From NCBI GenBank assembly GCA_949493535.1, contig CASZWJ010000014.1, positions 1-44,360 of the forward strand: 44,360 nucleotides of DNA. Reading direction: 5' to 3'. Each line of letters starts with the position of its first letter. Positions within the stretch are counted from its first letter, which is position 1. Below, piece by piece: positions 1-7,633 of the stretch. Position numbers and translations under genes: made by a program. The notes beneath the pieces were generated by a model. The model worked only from the letters and a program-made list of their open reading frames with translations. It was not told the origin of the DNA and made no database searches. The DNA comes from an uncultured Alphaproteobacteria bacterium. GTDB taxonomy: Bacteria; Pseudomonadota; Alphaproteobacteria; RF32; CAG-239.

Positions 1-55
1 TGCTGGGTGCTGGGTGCTGGGTGCTGGGTGCTGGGTGCTGGGTGCTGGGTGCTGG
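1..55. repeat. Heptamer tandem repeat (TGCTGGG)n
   Basis: Seven perfect copies of TGCTGGG followed by a six-base partial copy, then TACGA and a run of nine T. The array touches the window edge, so its true length is unknown. No gene covers it. Such simple repeats can change length by strand slippage; here it could also mark the place where an assembly stopped. Confidence 0.95.
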
Positions 56-76
56 TACGATTTTTTTTTGCAGTCA

Positions 77-274
77 CGCCTGAGGAACAAAGTGAGAGAG
101 GTCAGTGGCCATCCCCCAAATATCACCGCCTGAATGAGCAGAGCGAATGAGGTTGGCGGTCTTCTTTATTTTAATTTGTAGATGCCTAACCTCGATGTTT
201 CGTGCCTCAGGGCATGACTAAAAGGGGTAGGGTGATGCTTAACCTCGCGGCAAGCCGCTCAAAGCATGACTATA
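77..274. repeat. Two pairs of degenerate non-coding repeat modules
   Basis: This non-coding stretch between the heptamer array and the first gene holds two imperfect duplications. Module A starts with CGCCTGA at 77 and again at 127; each copy continues with a similar purine-rich tail ending in GAGGT. Module B starts GATGCCTAACCTCG at 181 and GATGCTTAACCTCG at 234, and each copy carries GCATGACTA about 30 bases later (212 and 264). The second B copy contains a small GCGGC/GCCGC hairpin. I see no gene here. The 62-aa reading frame over 202-390 runs into the terminator and has no ribosome site. Confidence 0.6.
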
Positions 275-345
275 AGAAAGAAATTCGGGGTGACAACACG
301 GGAAAGTTTGAGCTGATATTAAGGAAAGCGAAATACTTAGACAAT

Positions 346-384
346 AAAAAAACTGTCTGCCCTCATCGGCAGACAGTTTTTTTT
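346..384. terminator. Bidirectional intrinsic terminator after the 1138-aa lipoprotein gene
   Basis: A perfect 10-bp stem, ACTGTCTGCC (352-361) and GGCAGACAGT (368-377), with loop CTCATC. It is flanked by A7 on the left and T8 on the right, so it can end transcription in either direction. On the minus strand it lies 18 bases past the stop codon of the 402-3818 gene. Confidence 0.9.
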
Positions 385-401
385 ATTTAGTTCTGAAGCG
401 C

Positions 402-3400
402 TTATTTGCTTAGCACTTCGTCGAAGAGTACATTTCCGTTATAGACTACTCTGACACGGACGGTGCCGTCGCCTTCGGTAATCTGGTACATGTCACCGTT
501 CGGTTCGCCAAAGAAAGGCTTATCGAGCGTAACATCTTCAAGCTTTTCGATCAAGGTTCCATACACCTCGTCGCGGGTCTTGCCGTTAACATCTGTATAT
601 ACCCAATGTTTGTTAGGTTTGGTTTCGATGTTAATGTAAGACGGTATGAGGTAATCAGAACTTTCGGTACAAAGAGCGTTGCCCAGTTTGTCGGTGATAG
701 TGTTAACATCCATTTCATGGAAGTTGTAGCCACCGTTCCAGAACGAAATTACACCGGTTGTGGTGATGATTGTTCCGCTGACAAAAGGCTGTCCGTTTGT
801 GTCCCATGCCCATGAGAGGCGGCCGAACTGTCTGGTCTTGCCAAGGTCAATAGTCTGATCAATGGTCGGATCAGCAGATTTCTCGACGTCAATATTGAAC
901 TTGTTGGAGTAAGGTGTTTGCACGTTTGAGTAGGTTTCCTGATAAGTCAGGGTATACTGCGAACGGTTGTATTCCTTTCCATTTTCGTTCACAACGCCCA
1001 AATCCAAGGGATTGCCCGCACCGGCGAAAATTACCGATGAAGCCGGAGAAATGAAGTCAATCCTTTCGCCGCGATACAGTGTGTAAGCGGTTTCGTGAAT
1101 TGTTTTCACAGCTGAGTTGCCGACATTGAACTTAAAGTTGTTCGTTGTGGTAACGGTTGTGATGTAGTTTCCATTTTCCGTACGGGTGGTTTCCGTCGAA
1201 GAACTGTTCATTTCCTGATATATCAGAGCGTTGTTGGTGCGGACAAAACGTTTGTCGTTGTCAACAATGACTTGATGTGCCAGATTTTGCGTTGCAACAG
1301 AATCTCTTTGAGAAAGAGTTCCGACAATGTGGAAGGTTATTGTCGAAATACCGGTATTCGGGTCAAAATCCTTGCTGACTGTATGAGAAACATACTCGTC
1401 TTTCGGGTTGGCCTTCTTTACATCAATGTCCACTTCGGCAGTCAAATCGGTGGTTGCGCCATCGAAAGTTACCTTGTAGGTGTTGAGGTAATTTGTACGG
1501 TTATATTCTGTTCCGTCATCGCCTGTCACAATACCCATATCAGTCGGTTTGGAGCCGGCATAAGTCAGAGAAGTTGCTTCAGGAGCGAGGAAATCAATTT
1601 CCGTGCCCTGGAAGTTAATCTTGGCGGTCTGGTCTACCGTTGTCACCTCGTCTACATACAAGTTGTATACAAACTTGCGGACGGTGGTGGTGGTGGTGTA
1701 TTCGATACCGTCAATGGTTTCAACTTTCTTCGTTATAATCGGGTCAAGAGCCTGAGACATCTTAAGCTCGTTGTTGTCAGCATAGAAATGACGCTTGAGA
1801 GTAAGGCTGTTTTCATGCTTAAAGTTTGCAATCAGAACAGAGTCTTTCTTTCCGGAAAGGTTGCGTTCAATATGCAAAACAATATTTGAAGCCAGCTTGT
1901 CTCTGTTGCGGTCAAAACTCCAGTTGATGATGTTATCAACTTCCGGTGCTTTGGTATCTTCTACGTCAATGTCCACGTTAGCGGAAAGGGTATTCAGCGC
2001 TTCCTCGTATGTCTCCTTGAACTTAAGGGCATATCTGGTGCGGTTATACTTCTTGCCGTCCTCGGTTACTTCGCCGATGTCGCTCTTCTCTGCGCCGCTG
2101 AATGCCACTTGGGGCACGGGAGCGATAAAGTTGAGCTGCTTGCCATTATACATGGTGTAAGCGGTTTGATAAGTTTCTTCAACATTGAATGTGAAGAAGT
2201 CAAAATCAAACCCGTAGCGGATAACGTTGGTTGTGATAACGTGGCCGGTCTCGCTGTCGGTGTTTGTTCTTTCCGACAGGGTTACAACATCCATAGCCTG
2301 TTTGAGGCCAAGATAATCATTTGAGCGGACAAAACGATTATCCTCGTCAATCTTGGTCTCTCTGATGAACTCCTGAACAGCAACTGAATCGCGGGTGCCG
2401 GTTTCCTTATAGTCGCGGCGCCAGATAATTCTGGAAATGATTTTGCTGTTGTTTTCAAACTCGTAAAGTATCGTTTCGGATACCATCGGGTCAACAGGAG
2501 CCGGAGGCAGAATGTTGCCTTTTTCGACCAGAAATTCCTGCTTCTGATTCAAATCGTAGGCGTCATTGTTATATGAGCCTTTGAAGTAAATCACACTCGG
2601 GTAGCTCAAATAAGTTTTTCCGTCAACGTCCTTGTCGGTTGCGTCGCCGTAAGTATACTTATCGTAGTTGTGCAAGTGTTTTGAAGAAGGCATTTCCATA
2701 ACGCGAAGACCGTTGAAAAGCTTCCATGCTTTTTCCGAAGAAGCATGCGTTCCAATCTGATAATTGTAGGCATAGTTCCAAGTGTAAGTCCAATCAGAGG
2801 TTGTTTTTTCAAACTCATAATCGTCATTACCGTCCTTGGCATATGCGCCGCTGTTGTTATCAGTCTGGGCAATCTTCGGATTTCCGAACTCGATGTTAGG
2901 CACTTTCCAAGCTTCCTGCTCGTCATCAATCCATTGCTTGATTTCCAAGTCAACCGAATAAGTGACACGTTTTTTTCCTGAAACGGACCAGAACTCGTAT
3001 ACGTCTCTTTGCGAGGTGTAGATTGAGGTGTTGTTGTCAACTTTGGTCTTGAGGAACAGTTTTTCCGTACCGTTGATAGGTATGGCGCCGTTAAACATGT
3101 CTTCTCCGGTGTTCGGATCTTCAGGAGCATCAACAACAAGGTTCGGGTAAATCCTGTCCACGTGCTGTTCGTTGTTGTCCGTATGGTGGCGGAATACATC
3201 GAAAACCAGCGTCACTTTCGTGCGCAGATAGGGTTCGCCGTTAACCTCAAATCTTTCGAGAACTTCGTTTTCCTGGCTGACAAATACGATACTGTCGAGT
3301 TGGCAGTTGGGAAGATTGATACCGCTGTGCTTGTTGTATTTAACTTCTTGGTTGCGGGTTGACAAAGTCAGCGAGAAACCGTCGAAATTGAACATAAAGC

Positions 3401-3818
3401 TCTGGGTATAGGTCGAAAGGCCGAGGTTGTTGTTGGTTTTGGATTCCGAGAGGTACTTCTCCGAGGCGCTTTTTTCTTCGAGTTTGAATTCGGGAGTTGA
3501 ACGAACCATACGCTCAAGTTTGTCCCAAGAGATTTCAAACGGGAGAACCTGATTGACATCGTCAGTCGAGGTAACGCCTTTTTCGGTGAGGGTGATGTTG
3601 GCCTGACATTTCTTGTAGTCTACAACCAGACCGTCGGAATATTCCCAAGCGTGGAAAAGGCCGGCATGGTTGAGAACTGCGGAAACAGTCGGATCTTCGG
3701 GATCTGGGGTCGGGGTCTTTTGTTCGTCGAGAAATGTCTCGTCGGTGCAGCCGGTGAGGGCAACTGCGAATGCGATAACTATCGTCATCATCATTCTAAA
3801 GAAAATGTTCTTTTCCAT
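402..3818 (-). CDS. Large repeat-containing surface lipoprotein (1138 aa)
   Basis: The protein has a lipoprotein signal peptide with lipobox ALTGC, Cys24 being the lipidation site; the next residues are T-D-E. Acidic residues right after the cysteine fit the surface-export signals known for Bacteroidota lipoproteins. The rest is Thr/Asn/Asp-rich and looks all-beta. Three related modules of about 178 residues follow one another; each carries a YNR(T/S) motif, near residues 590, 772 and 950, preceded by an F-(I/L)-(S/A)-P element and followed by an (F/V)-(N/D)-IDVE-like strand. The last ~150 residues closely match the C-terminus of the 605-aa lipoprotein at 5130-6947. No Shine-Dalgarno sequence precedes the ATG; the leader is A-rich. 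The function is unknown. I infer an adhesin-like or glycan-facing surface protein. I recognise no named family. Confidence 0.85.
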   Translation of the reverse strand: MEKNIFFRMMMTIVIAFAVALTGCTDETFLDEQKTPTPDPEDPTVSAVLNHAGLFHAWEYSDGLVVDYKKCQANITLTEKGVTSTDDVNQVLPFEISWDKLERMVRSTPEFKLEEKSASEKYLSESKTNNNLGLSTYTQSFMFNFDGFSLTLSTRNQEVKYNKHSGINLPNCQLDSIVFVSQENEVLERFEVNGEPYLRTKVTLVFDVFRHHTDNNEQHVDRIYPNLVVDAPEDPNTGEDMFNGAIPINGTEKLFLKTKVDNNTSIYTSQRDVYEFWSVSGKKRVTYSVDLEIKQWIDDEQEAWKVPNIEFGNPKIAQTDNNSGAYAKDGNDDYEFEKTTSDWTYTWNYAYNYQIGTHASSEKAWKLFNGLRVMEMPSSKHLHNYDKYTYGDATDKDVDGKTYLSYPSVIYFKGSYNNDAYDLNQKQEFLVEKGNILPPAPVDPMVSETILYEFENNSKIISRIIWRRDYKETGTRDSVAVQEFIRETKIDEDNRFVRSNDYLGLKQAMDVVTLSERTNTDSETGHVITTNVIRYGFDFDFFTFNVEETYQTAYTMYNGKQLNFIAPVPQVAFSGAEKSDIGEVTEDGKKYNRTRYALKFKETYEEALNTLSANVDIDVEDTKAPEVDNIINWSFDRNRDKLASNIVLHIERNLSGKKDSVLIANFKHENSLTLKRHFYADNNELKMSQALDPIITKKVETIDGIEYTTTTTVRKFVYNLYVDEVTTVDQTAKINFQGTEIDFLAPEATSLTYAGSKPTDMGIVTGDDGTEYNRTNYLNTYKVTFDGATTDLTAEVDIDVKKANPKDEYVSHTVSKDFDPNTGISTITFHIVGTLSQRDSVATQNLAHQVIVDNDKRFVRTNNALIYQEMNSSSTETTRTENGNYITTVTTTNNFKFNVGNSAVKTIHETAYTLYRGERIDFISPASSVIFAGAGNPLDLGVVNENGKEYNRSQYTLTYQETYSNVQTPYSNKFNIDVEKSADPTIDQTIDLGKTRQFGRLSWAWDTNGQPFVSGTIITTTGVISFWNGGYNFHEMDVNTITDKLGNALCTESSDYLIPSYINIETKPNKHWVYTDVNGKTRDEVYGTLIEKLEDVTLDKPFFGEPNGDMYQITEGDGTVRVRVVYNGNVLFDEVLSK

Positions 3819-4168
3819 ATTGATAAGTTGTTTTTATTGTTTTTAATTTTCTTTGGCCGTTGGCAGGACGCGTCGAGTCTGTACTCTTCGAAACTTTAAA
3901 ATATGAAAATTTCTGCGATTGCGAAGCAATAACAGAGTTTTCAATTCAAAGCCCAACGTGGAATAATAAGGGTATATAGAAAAATTACCCGTCCTGTAAG
4001 TAATTCTTGATGTTATAATTGTATGTTTTGACAAAAATATGATAGCGCAAATTTGTTGAAAATGCAACTCTAAACATATATTTGGCGATGTCGGGATTCT
4101 TAATTTTAACAAAAGTGTAACAATCGGTTTTGAAAAACGATTCGACAAAAAAGATGAAATTGTATCTT
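3819..4168. other. Long leader and promoter region, no gene
   Basis: About 350 bases upstream of the 1138-aa lipoprotein gene. They hold a leftward promoter (4039-4067) and a leader of about 210 bases. The leader has a small hairpin, GGGTA (3970-3974) pairing with TACCC (3986-3990), and ends in an A-rich stretch without a ribosome site. A 118-aa leftward reading frame (3843-4199) spans the promoter and I do not regard it as a gene. Confidence 0.5.
4026..4067 (-). promoter_or_regulatory. Candidate promoter of the 1138-aa lipoprotein gene
   Basis: On the minus strand: TTGCAT (4067-4062), 17-base spacer, TATCAT (4044-4039). It is followed at once by an odd palindrome TTTTGTCAAAA (4036-4026), which would be at the transcription start. 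The same layout, with a closely similar post -10 sequence, occurs upstream of the 605-aa lipoprotein gene at 7161-7201. The sequence also contains TATTTTTG, matching the Bacteroidota -7 pattern TAnnTTTG, so the sigma factor class is not settled by sequence alone. Confidence 0.5.
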
Positions 4169-4206
4169 TAAAAAGGGAAGAGCCGTGACCAAAGGTCACA
4201 GCTCTT
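4169..4206 (-). terminator. Intrinsic terminator of the outer-membrane protein gene
   Basis: Stem AAGAGC and GTGACC (4178-4190, one interruption), loop AAA, then GGTCAC and GCTCTT (4194-4206). The A-rich stretch just left of the stem gives a T-run on the minus strand. It follows the stop of the 4235-5035 gene. Confidence 0.75.
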
Positions 4207-4234
4207 TATATTATAATCGACAAAGATAATTTTT

Positions 4235-5035
4235 TTAGTGGGTAGCGTTGTAGTACTCACGGTAGGTCATCTTGTGACTTTTGTGAGAACCTTTGAATTT
4301 GTATACTACACCAACAAAGACCTGACCACGGCCGACCATGTTTGTCGTAACATGTTCGTAACCGGCTTTAACACCGATTGAGTGACCAAGGCTTGTGCGC
4401 CAAAGAGCCTGAACACCACCTTCATAGCTCACTGTGTTGTGAACCAACTTATCAAGAGCTTTTGCTCCAGCGTTAGGGTAGTAAGAGGTTAAGCGCGTAT
4501 AACCGGCACCGCCATAAACAGCGAGCTGGCATTTTTTGTGTTTCGAGAGCTGGAACACGATGTTAGCGCCAACGGTGGGCACATAACCGGACTTCACGTA
4601 GGTGAGATCCTCGTATACCAGTTTCGGCATGTTTGTCAGCTGCACTTTGGCTTCCAACGAAATTGCGAAGTTGCGGGGCTTATCTCCGTCCTTGTGGCCG
4701 AAGCAGAAGTCGTAACCTGCAACGATTTCAGCACGGGCTGAAACAGAGCTGGAAGAGCCGGCTCCATCGTGGCTGAGGTTGGTATAGCCGGCGAAAACAC
4801 CAGGCTGAATGTACCAACCGCTGCACTTCTCTGCCTTCTGATACAGCATTGCATCTTCAGACTTCGGAGTGTAGCCGTTCTTGCTTGTTTTGGTCCAGTT
4901 GGTATCTGCGGGGCAGATCTGGGTGAACTTGCAGTTCTTGGTCTCGTATTTGAACGGAGACTGTGCAAAAGCTGCGTTAGAAACGAGAACGGTTGCTACG
5001 ATGGCGATATTTTTTACTATATTTATTGATTTCAT
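4235..5035 (-). CDS. Predicted outer-membrane beta-barrel protein (266 aa)
   Basis: A Sec signal peptide ends in AFA-QS (cleavage after residue 25). The mature part has alternating aromatic/Gly strands typical of small porin-like barrels, for example SGWYIQPGVFAGYTNL, GAGYTRLTSYY and VGVVYKFKG. It carries four early cysteines (CKFTQIC, EKC, DFCFG) and ends in a short basic/His-rich tail rather than a terminal Phe. It lies between the two related lipoprotein genes, same strand, with a 94-base gap on its upstream side that contains a terminator hairpin. The ATG is preceded by an A/C-rich leader with no Shine-Dalgarno sequence. A role as outer-membrane anchor or partner of the lipoproteins is inferred from position only. 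Confidence 0.7.
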   Translation of the reverse strand: MKSINIVKNIAIVATVLVSNAAFAQSPFKYETKNCKFTQICPADTNWTKTSKNGYTPKSEDAMLYQKAEKCSGWYIQPGVFAGYTNLSHDGAGSSSSVSARAEIVAGYDFCFGHKDGDKPRNFAISLEAKVQLTNMPKLVYEDLTYVKSGYVPTVGANIVFQLSKHKKCQLAVYGGAGYTRLTSYYPNAGAKALDKLVHNTVSYEGGVQALWRTSLGHSIGVKAGYEHVTTNMVGRGQVFVGVVYKFKGSHKSHKMTYREYYNATH

Positions 5036-5060
5036 ATTTTGGGGTTTTTAAAGTTTGATG

Positions 5061-5110
5061 ATAAAGGCCGCTCTCACCCCTGATGGATGTCACCGGGTGA
5101 GAGTTAGGCC
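5061..5110 (-). terminator. Long hairpin terminator between the 605-aa lipoprotein and barrel genes
   Basis: Left arm GGCCGCTCTCACCC (5066-5079) and right arm GGGTGAGAGTTAGGCC (5095-5110) pair with a small interruption. On the minus strand the stem is followed by TTTATC, a weak T-tract. It should stop most transcripts of the 605-aa gene while allowing some read-through into the 266-aa gene 25 bases further on, for which I found no separate promoter. Confidence 0.7.
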
Positions 5111-5129
5111 GAAAATTGTTTTTGTTCTC

Positions 5130-6947
5130 TTAATTAGCGAAAACGTGATCGAAGACAACAGAACCATTGTAAACGACTTTAACACGAACGCTACCGTCCT
5201 GAGAGGTGATCTGATAAGTCTCAGAAGTTTCGCTCGGAGTGCCGAAGAAAGGCTTATCCAGAGTTACATCTTCGAGTTTTTCAATCAGAGTACCGTAAAC
5301 CTCGTCGCGAGCCTTGCCGTTAACATCGGTGTATACCCAATGTTTGTTAGGCTTGCTCATTATGTCAATGTATGACGGGATGAGGTATTGGTTGTTGTTC
5401 TCAGGGTAGAGTGAATTGCCGAGAGGAGCTTTGATCGAGGAGGTGTTCATCTTGTGGAAGCAGTAGTTGCCGTTCCAGAAAGATACAACGCCGTTCTTTG
5501 TCACGATAGTACCGGAGATGAAAGCTTTGCCGCTAGCATCCCAAGCCCATGACAGACGACCAAACTGCTTTGTCTTAGCAATGTCAACGCCGCCAATTTC
5601 GTTCGGCATGTCGGGTGTTTGAGGTTTTTCAACCCAGAACTCCTGACCTACAGACAAACCTGAAATAGCGTTATTTAGATTGCCTGTAGCCGACTTGTGG
5701 TTTCCGTTGAAGTTTACTGTGCTGTTGAATGCGTTGTAGTTCTTTCCGCTTTCAGACTTCTCAGAAGAGTTGCCTTTAACGAAGTTCTTGAAAGAAGTGG
5801 TTGTTTCGCCATAAGGCATAGCAACTTCCTTACCTTCGCGAACGAAGAACAAACGCTCAACTTCTGAATATACTTTTTTAGAGAAGCCGTTTTTCCAAGT
5901 GTAAGTCCACACGGTGGTGTACTTTTTGGCATAAACGTTACCTTCTTTGTGGTACATATCAGATACAGTATTGTTAACAGAAACTGTCGGGTTACCGATT
6001 TCAATTGAAGAAACGATTTTTTTTGCGCCCTTAGCTTCTACCCAAGTTTTAACGGTAGCAACGCCGGATACAGTTTCCTGCTCCTGAGTTGTAACGCCGT
6101 CCTGAGTAAAGTAGTGTGTCAAGGTCAGCTGAGACTTGTAGCTGTTGTTGTCGATTTTGGTATATTTGCCAGAACCTTCAACTGCGCTTGAGCCGTCATA
6201 AACCTTTTCACCGGGAACAAAATTTACCGGAACGAGTACGGAGTAAACAATATCCATCTCTTCAACGTGCTCACTCTTCTGACCATTTTCATAGTCGTTG
6301 AAGTGGTTTTCTGCTTTTGCAGTTACGTTAACTCGATAGTATTTTTTACCTTCCTTTTCTACCTCAACTTTGGCACCGTCAACCTTAGCGGTATCAGAAA
6401 CCTGAGTTATGATAGTGGTGTAGTCATATTCGCAGCGGTCAGCTTTTTTTCCGTTGAAAGAAACTTCTTTCCAAGAACCTTTGAGGACAACATCCATACC
6501 AACGAAAGAGAGTGTGCACTCCTTTTCAAATTTGGTAATGATGAGACCCTGATTGTTCTCTTTAGAGATTTCTTTTACGGTGCCGGCTGTGTAAGCAGTA
6601 AACTGCTTCTGAGCGGCATTGCTGATTGTTTCTTCGATGGGAGTCCATGTAATTGTCTGTTCGGCGATTTGGTCTTCCACGCTGATGGAACGAACCTCTT
6701 CACCGTTTTTCTTTATAACAACAAGGCCGTTATAGCTAGGTTCAGCTTTTGCCAGACCGTTGCTGTAAGCCCAATCGTTATGAGTGAAAGACAAAAACTG
6801 GAAGTCAGCGTTTTCTTCACCGGGGAGTTCGGGGCCTTCACCTATACCGTAGTGTTCTTCAGTGCAAGAAGATACAGCAACGATAACGAACAAAGCGACC
6901 ACGAGGCGGATGGTCATAGATACTGCCTCTGAAAAGTTCTTTCTCAT
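5130..6947 (-). CDS. Surface lipoprotein sharing its C-terminal domain with the 1138-aa protein (605 aa)
   Basis: Lipoprotein signal peptide with lipobox AVSSC, Cys28, followed by T-E-E, again acidic after the cysteine. The mature protein is beta-rich and Lys/Thr/Asn-rich. Its N-terminal part has a short echo of the larger protein, a W-x-YS-(D/N)-GL motif. The last ~150 residues align almost gap-free with the 1138-aa protein: SWAWD, GTI, SFWNG and LIPSYI blocks, then a long block starting PNKHWVYTDVNGK that is almost identical. About two thirds of the domain looks identical by eye. No Shine-Dalgarno sequence is present. I infer a duplication and divergence of one surface-protein gene; the function is unknown. 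Confidence 0.85.
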   Translation of the reverse strand: MRKNFSEAVSMTIRLVVALFVIVAVSSCTEEHYGIGEGPELPGEENADFQFLSFTHNDWAYSNGLAKAEPSYNGLVVIKKNGEEVRSISVEDQIAEQTITWTPIEETISNAAQKQFTAYTAGTVKEISKENNQGLIITKFEKECTLSFVGMDVVLKGSWKEVSFNGKKADRCEYDYTTIITQVSDTAKVDGAKVEVEKEGKKYYRVNVTAKAENHFNDYENGQKSEHVEEMDIVYSVLVPVNFVPGEKVYDGSSAVEGSGKYTKIDNNSYKSQLTLTHYFTQDGVTTQEQETVSGVATVKTWVEAKGAKKIVSSIEIGNPTVSVNNTVSDMYHKEGNVYAKKYTTVWTYTWKNGFSKKVYSEVERLFFVREGKEVAMPYGETTTSFKNFVKGNSSEKSESGKNYNAFNSTVNFNGNHKSATGNLNNAISGLSVGQEFWVEKPQTPDMPNEIGGVDIAKTKQFGRLSWAWDASGKAFISGTIVTKNGVVSFWNGNYCFHKMNTSSIKAPLGNSLYPENNNQYLIPSYIDIMSKPNKHWVYTDVNGKARDEVYGTLIEKLEDVTLDKPFFGTPSETSETYQITSQDGSVRVKVVYNGSVVFDHVFAN

Positions 6948-7090
6948 ATGAGTTTTTTGTTTTTTTGTTATGTTGCTGGTTTTGTCCGACTTCGAGATGT
7001 TCTCTACTAATTTAAGTTTGCAAAAACAAAGTTCTCACTAACTCAAAAAACCAACGAAATTTATTTATGAAATCTTTCTTGATAATTATG

Positions 7091-7130
7091 GGTATTAGCC
7101 AATATCTGAAAGTATATGGGGGCTATTACC
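7091..7130 (-). other. Hairpin in the leader of the 605-aa lipoprotein gene
   Basis: On the minus strand GGTAATAGCC (7130-7121) can pair with GGCTAATACC (7100-7091), ten positions with one A-A mismatch and a 20-base loop. It lies about 35-75 bases after the predicted start of transcription and about 145 bases before the ATG. The 1138-aa gene leader has a smaller GGGTA/TACCC hairpin at 3970-3990 at a comparable distance from its promoter. Confidence 0.45.
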
Positions 7131-7160
7131 TCGGACCTGATAATAGAATATATGTATATG

Positions 7161-7201
7161 TTTGACAAAATTATAGTACCACGAATCAGAGGCTTTGACA
7201 A
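7161..7201 (-). promoter_or_regulatory. Candidate promoter of the 605-aa lipoprotein gene
   Basis: On the minus strand: TTGTCA (7201-7196), 17-base spacer, TACTAT (7178-7173), followed by AATTTTGTCAAAC with the odd palindrome TTTGTCAAA (7169-7161). Spacing and the sequence after the -10 element match the promoter at 4026-4067. It also contains TAATTTTG, a TAnnTTTG match. The leader to the ATG is about 215 bases. Confidence 0.5.
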
Positions 7202-7518
7202 TAGGTAACAAAAGAAAATTTTATATTTTTTTGCCTTTTAACAAAAATTTAACTTTGGTTAATCCGGCTGTTTTGTCCATATTTTGAGCCGTTGGCGGAT
7301 TTATTCGGATTCGCGGCGAATCGGAAAATTTGCGCAAAAATGGTTTTTGTTAACCTTTGGCAGAGAAGAACGTCCGGAACAATTTGCTGCATTCGGGATA
7401 ATAACCGCCGCAGGGAGATATGCCAAAAAAGGCGGAGCGTTTAAGGCATTGCAGCCGTTTCTATTCTAATAATTTTGTGTATAAAGAGTCGCTTAGCGAG
7501 TCGTTTTGTAAATTTTGC
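7202..7518. other. Intergenic stretch with a 15-bp palindrome
   Basis: No convincing gene. A perfect odd palindrome GATTCGC-G-GCGAATC lies at 7308-7322, about 200 bases upstream of the ppdK promoter, and could be an operator or a short hairpin. A 61-aa frame starting with TTG at 7284 has no ribosome site and no recognisable product. Confidence 0.4.
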
Positions 7519-7546
7519 TTGCCAGAATCGGAATCATTGTTATAGA
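7519..7546 (+). promoter_or_regulatory. Candidate sigma70-type promoter of ppdK
   Basis: TTGCCA (7519-7524), 16-base spacer, TATAGA (7541-7546). Transcription would start near 7553 and give a leader of about 80 bases that ends in the AAGGAG ribosome site at 7617-7622. Confidence 0.45.
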
Positions 7547-7633
7547 TTTTCAACCAGTATTGAATTGGCAAGGGGCGAATCTGCCCTTTTGCCGTGTTTT
7601 TAACTTAAATAAGCTTAAGGAGCTAATTAAACC

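Noticed and set aside
202..390. 62-aa plus-strand frame
   Set aside because: No ribosome site, runs through degenerate repeats and into the terminator stem.
1272..1889. 205-aa plus-strand frame inside the 1138-aa lipoprotein gene
   Set aside because: Antisense shadow of a gene with a clear lipobox, repeats and a homologous neighbour.
3843..4199. 118-aa minus-strand frame upstream of the large lipoprotein gene
   Set aside because: It spans the predicted promoter and a terminator stem and has no ribosome site or protein-like composition.
7284..7469. 61-aa frame with TTG start before ppdK
   Set aside because: No ribosome site, no family, and contains a palindrome that is better read as non-coding.
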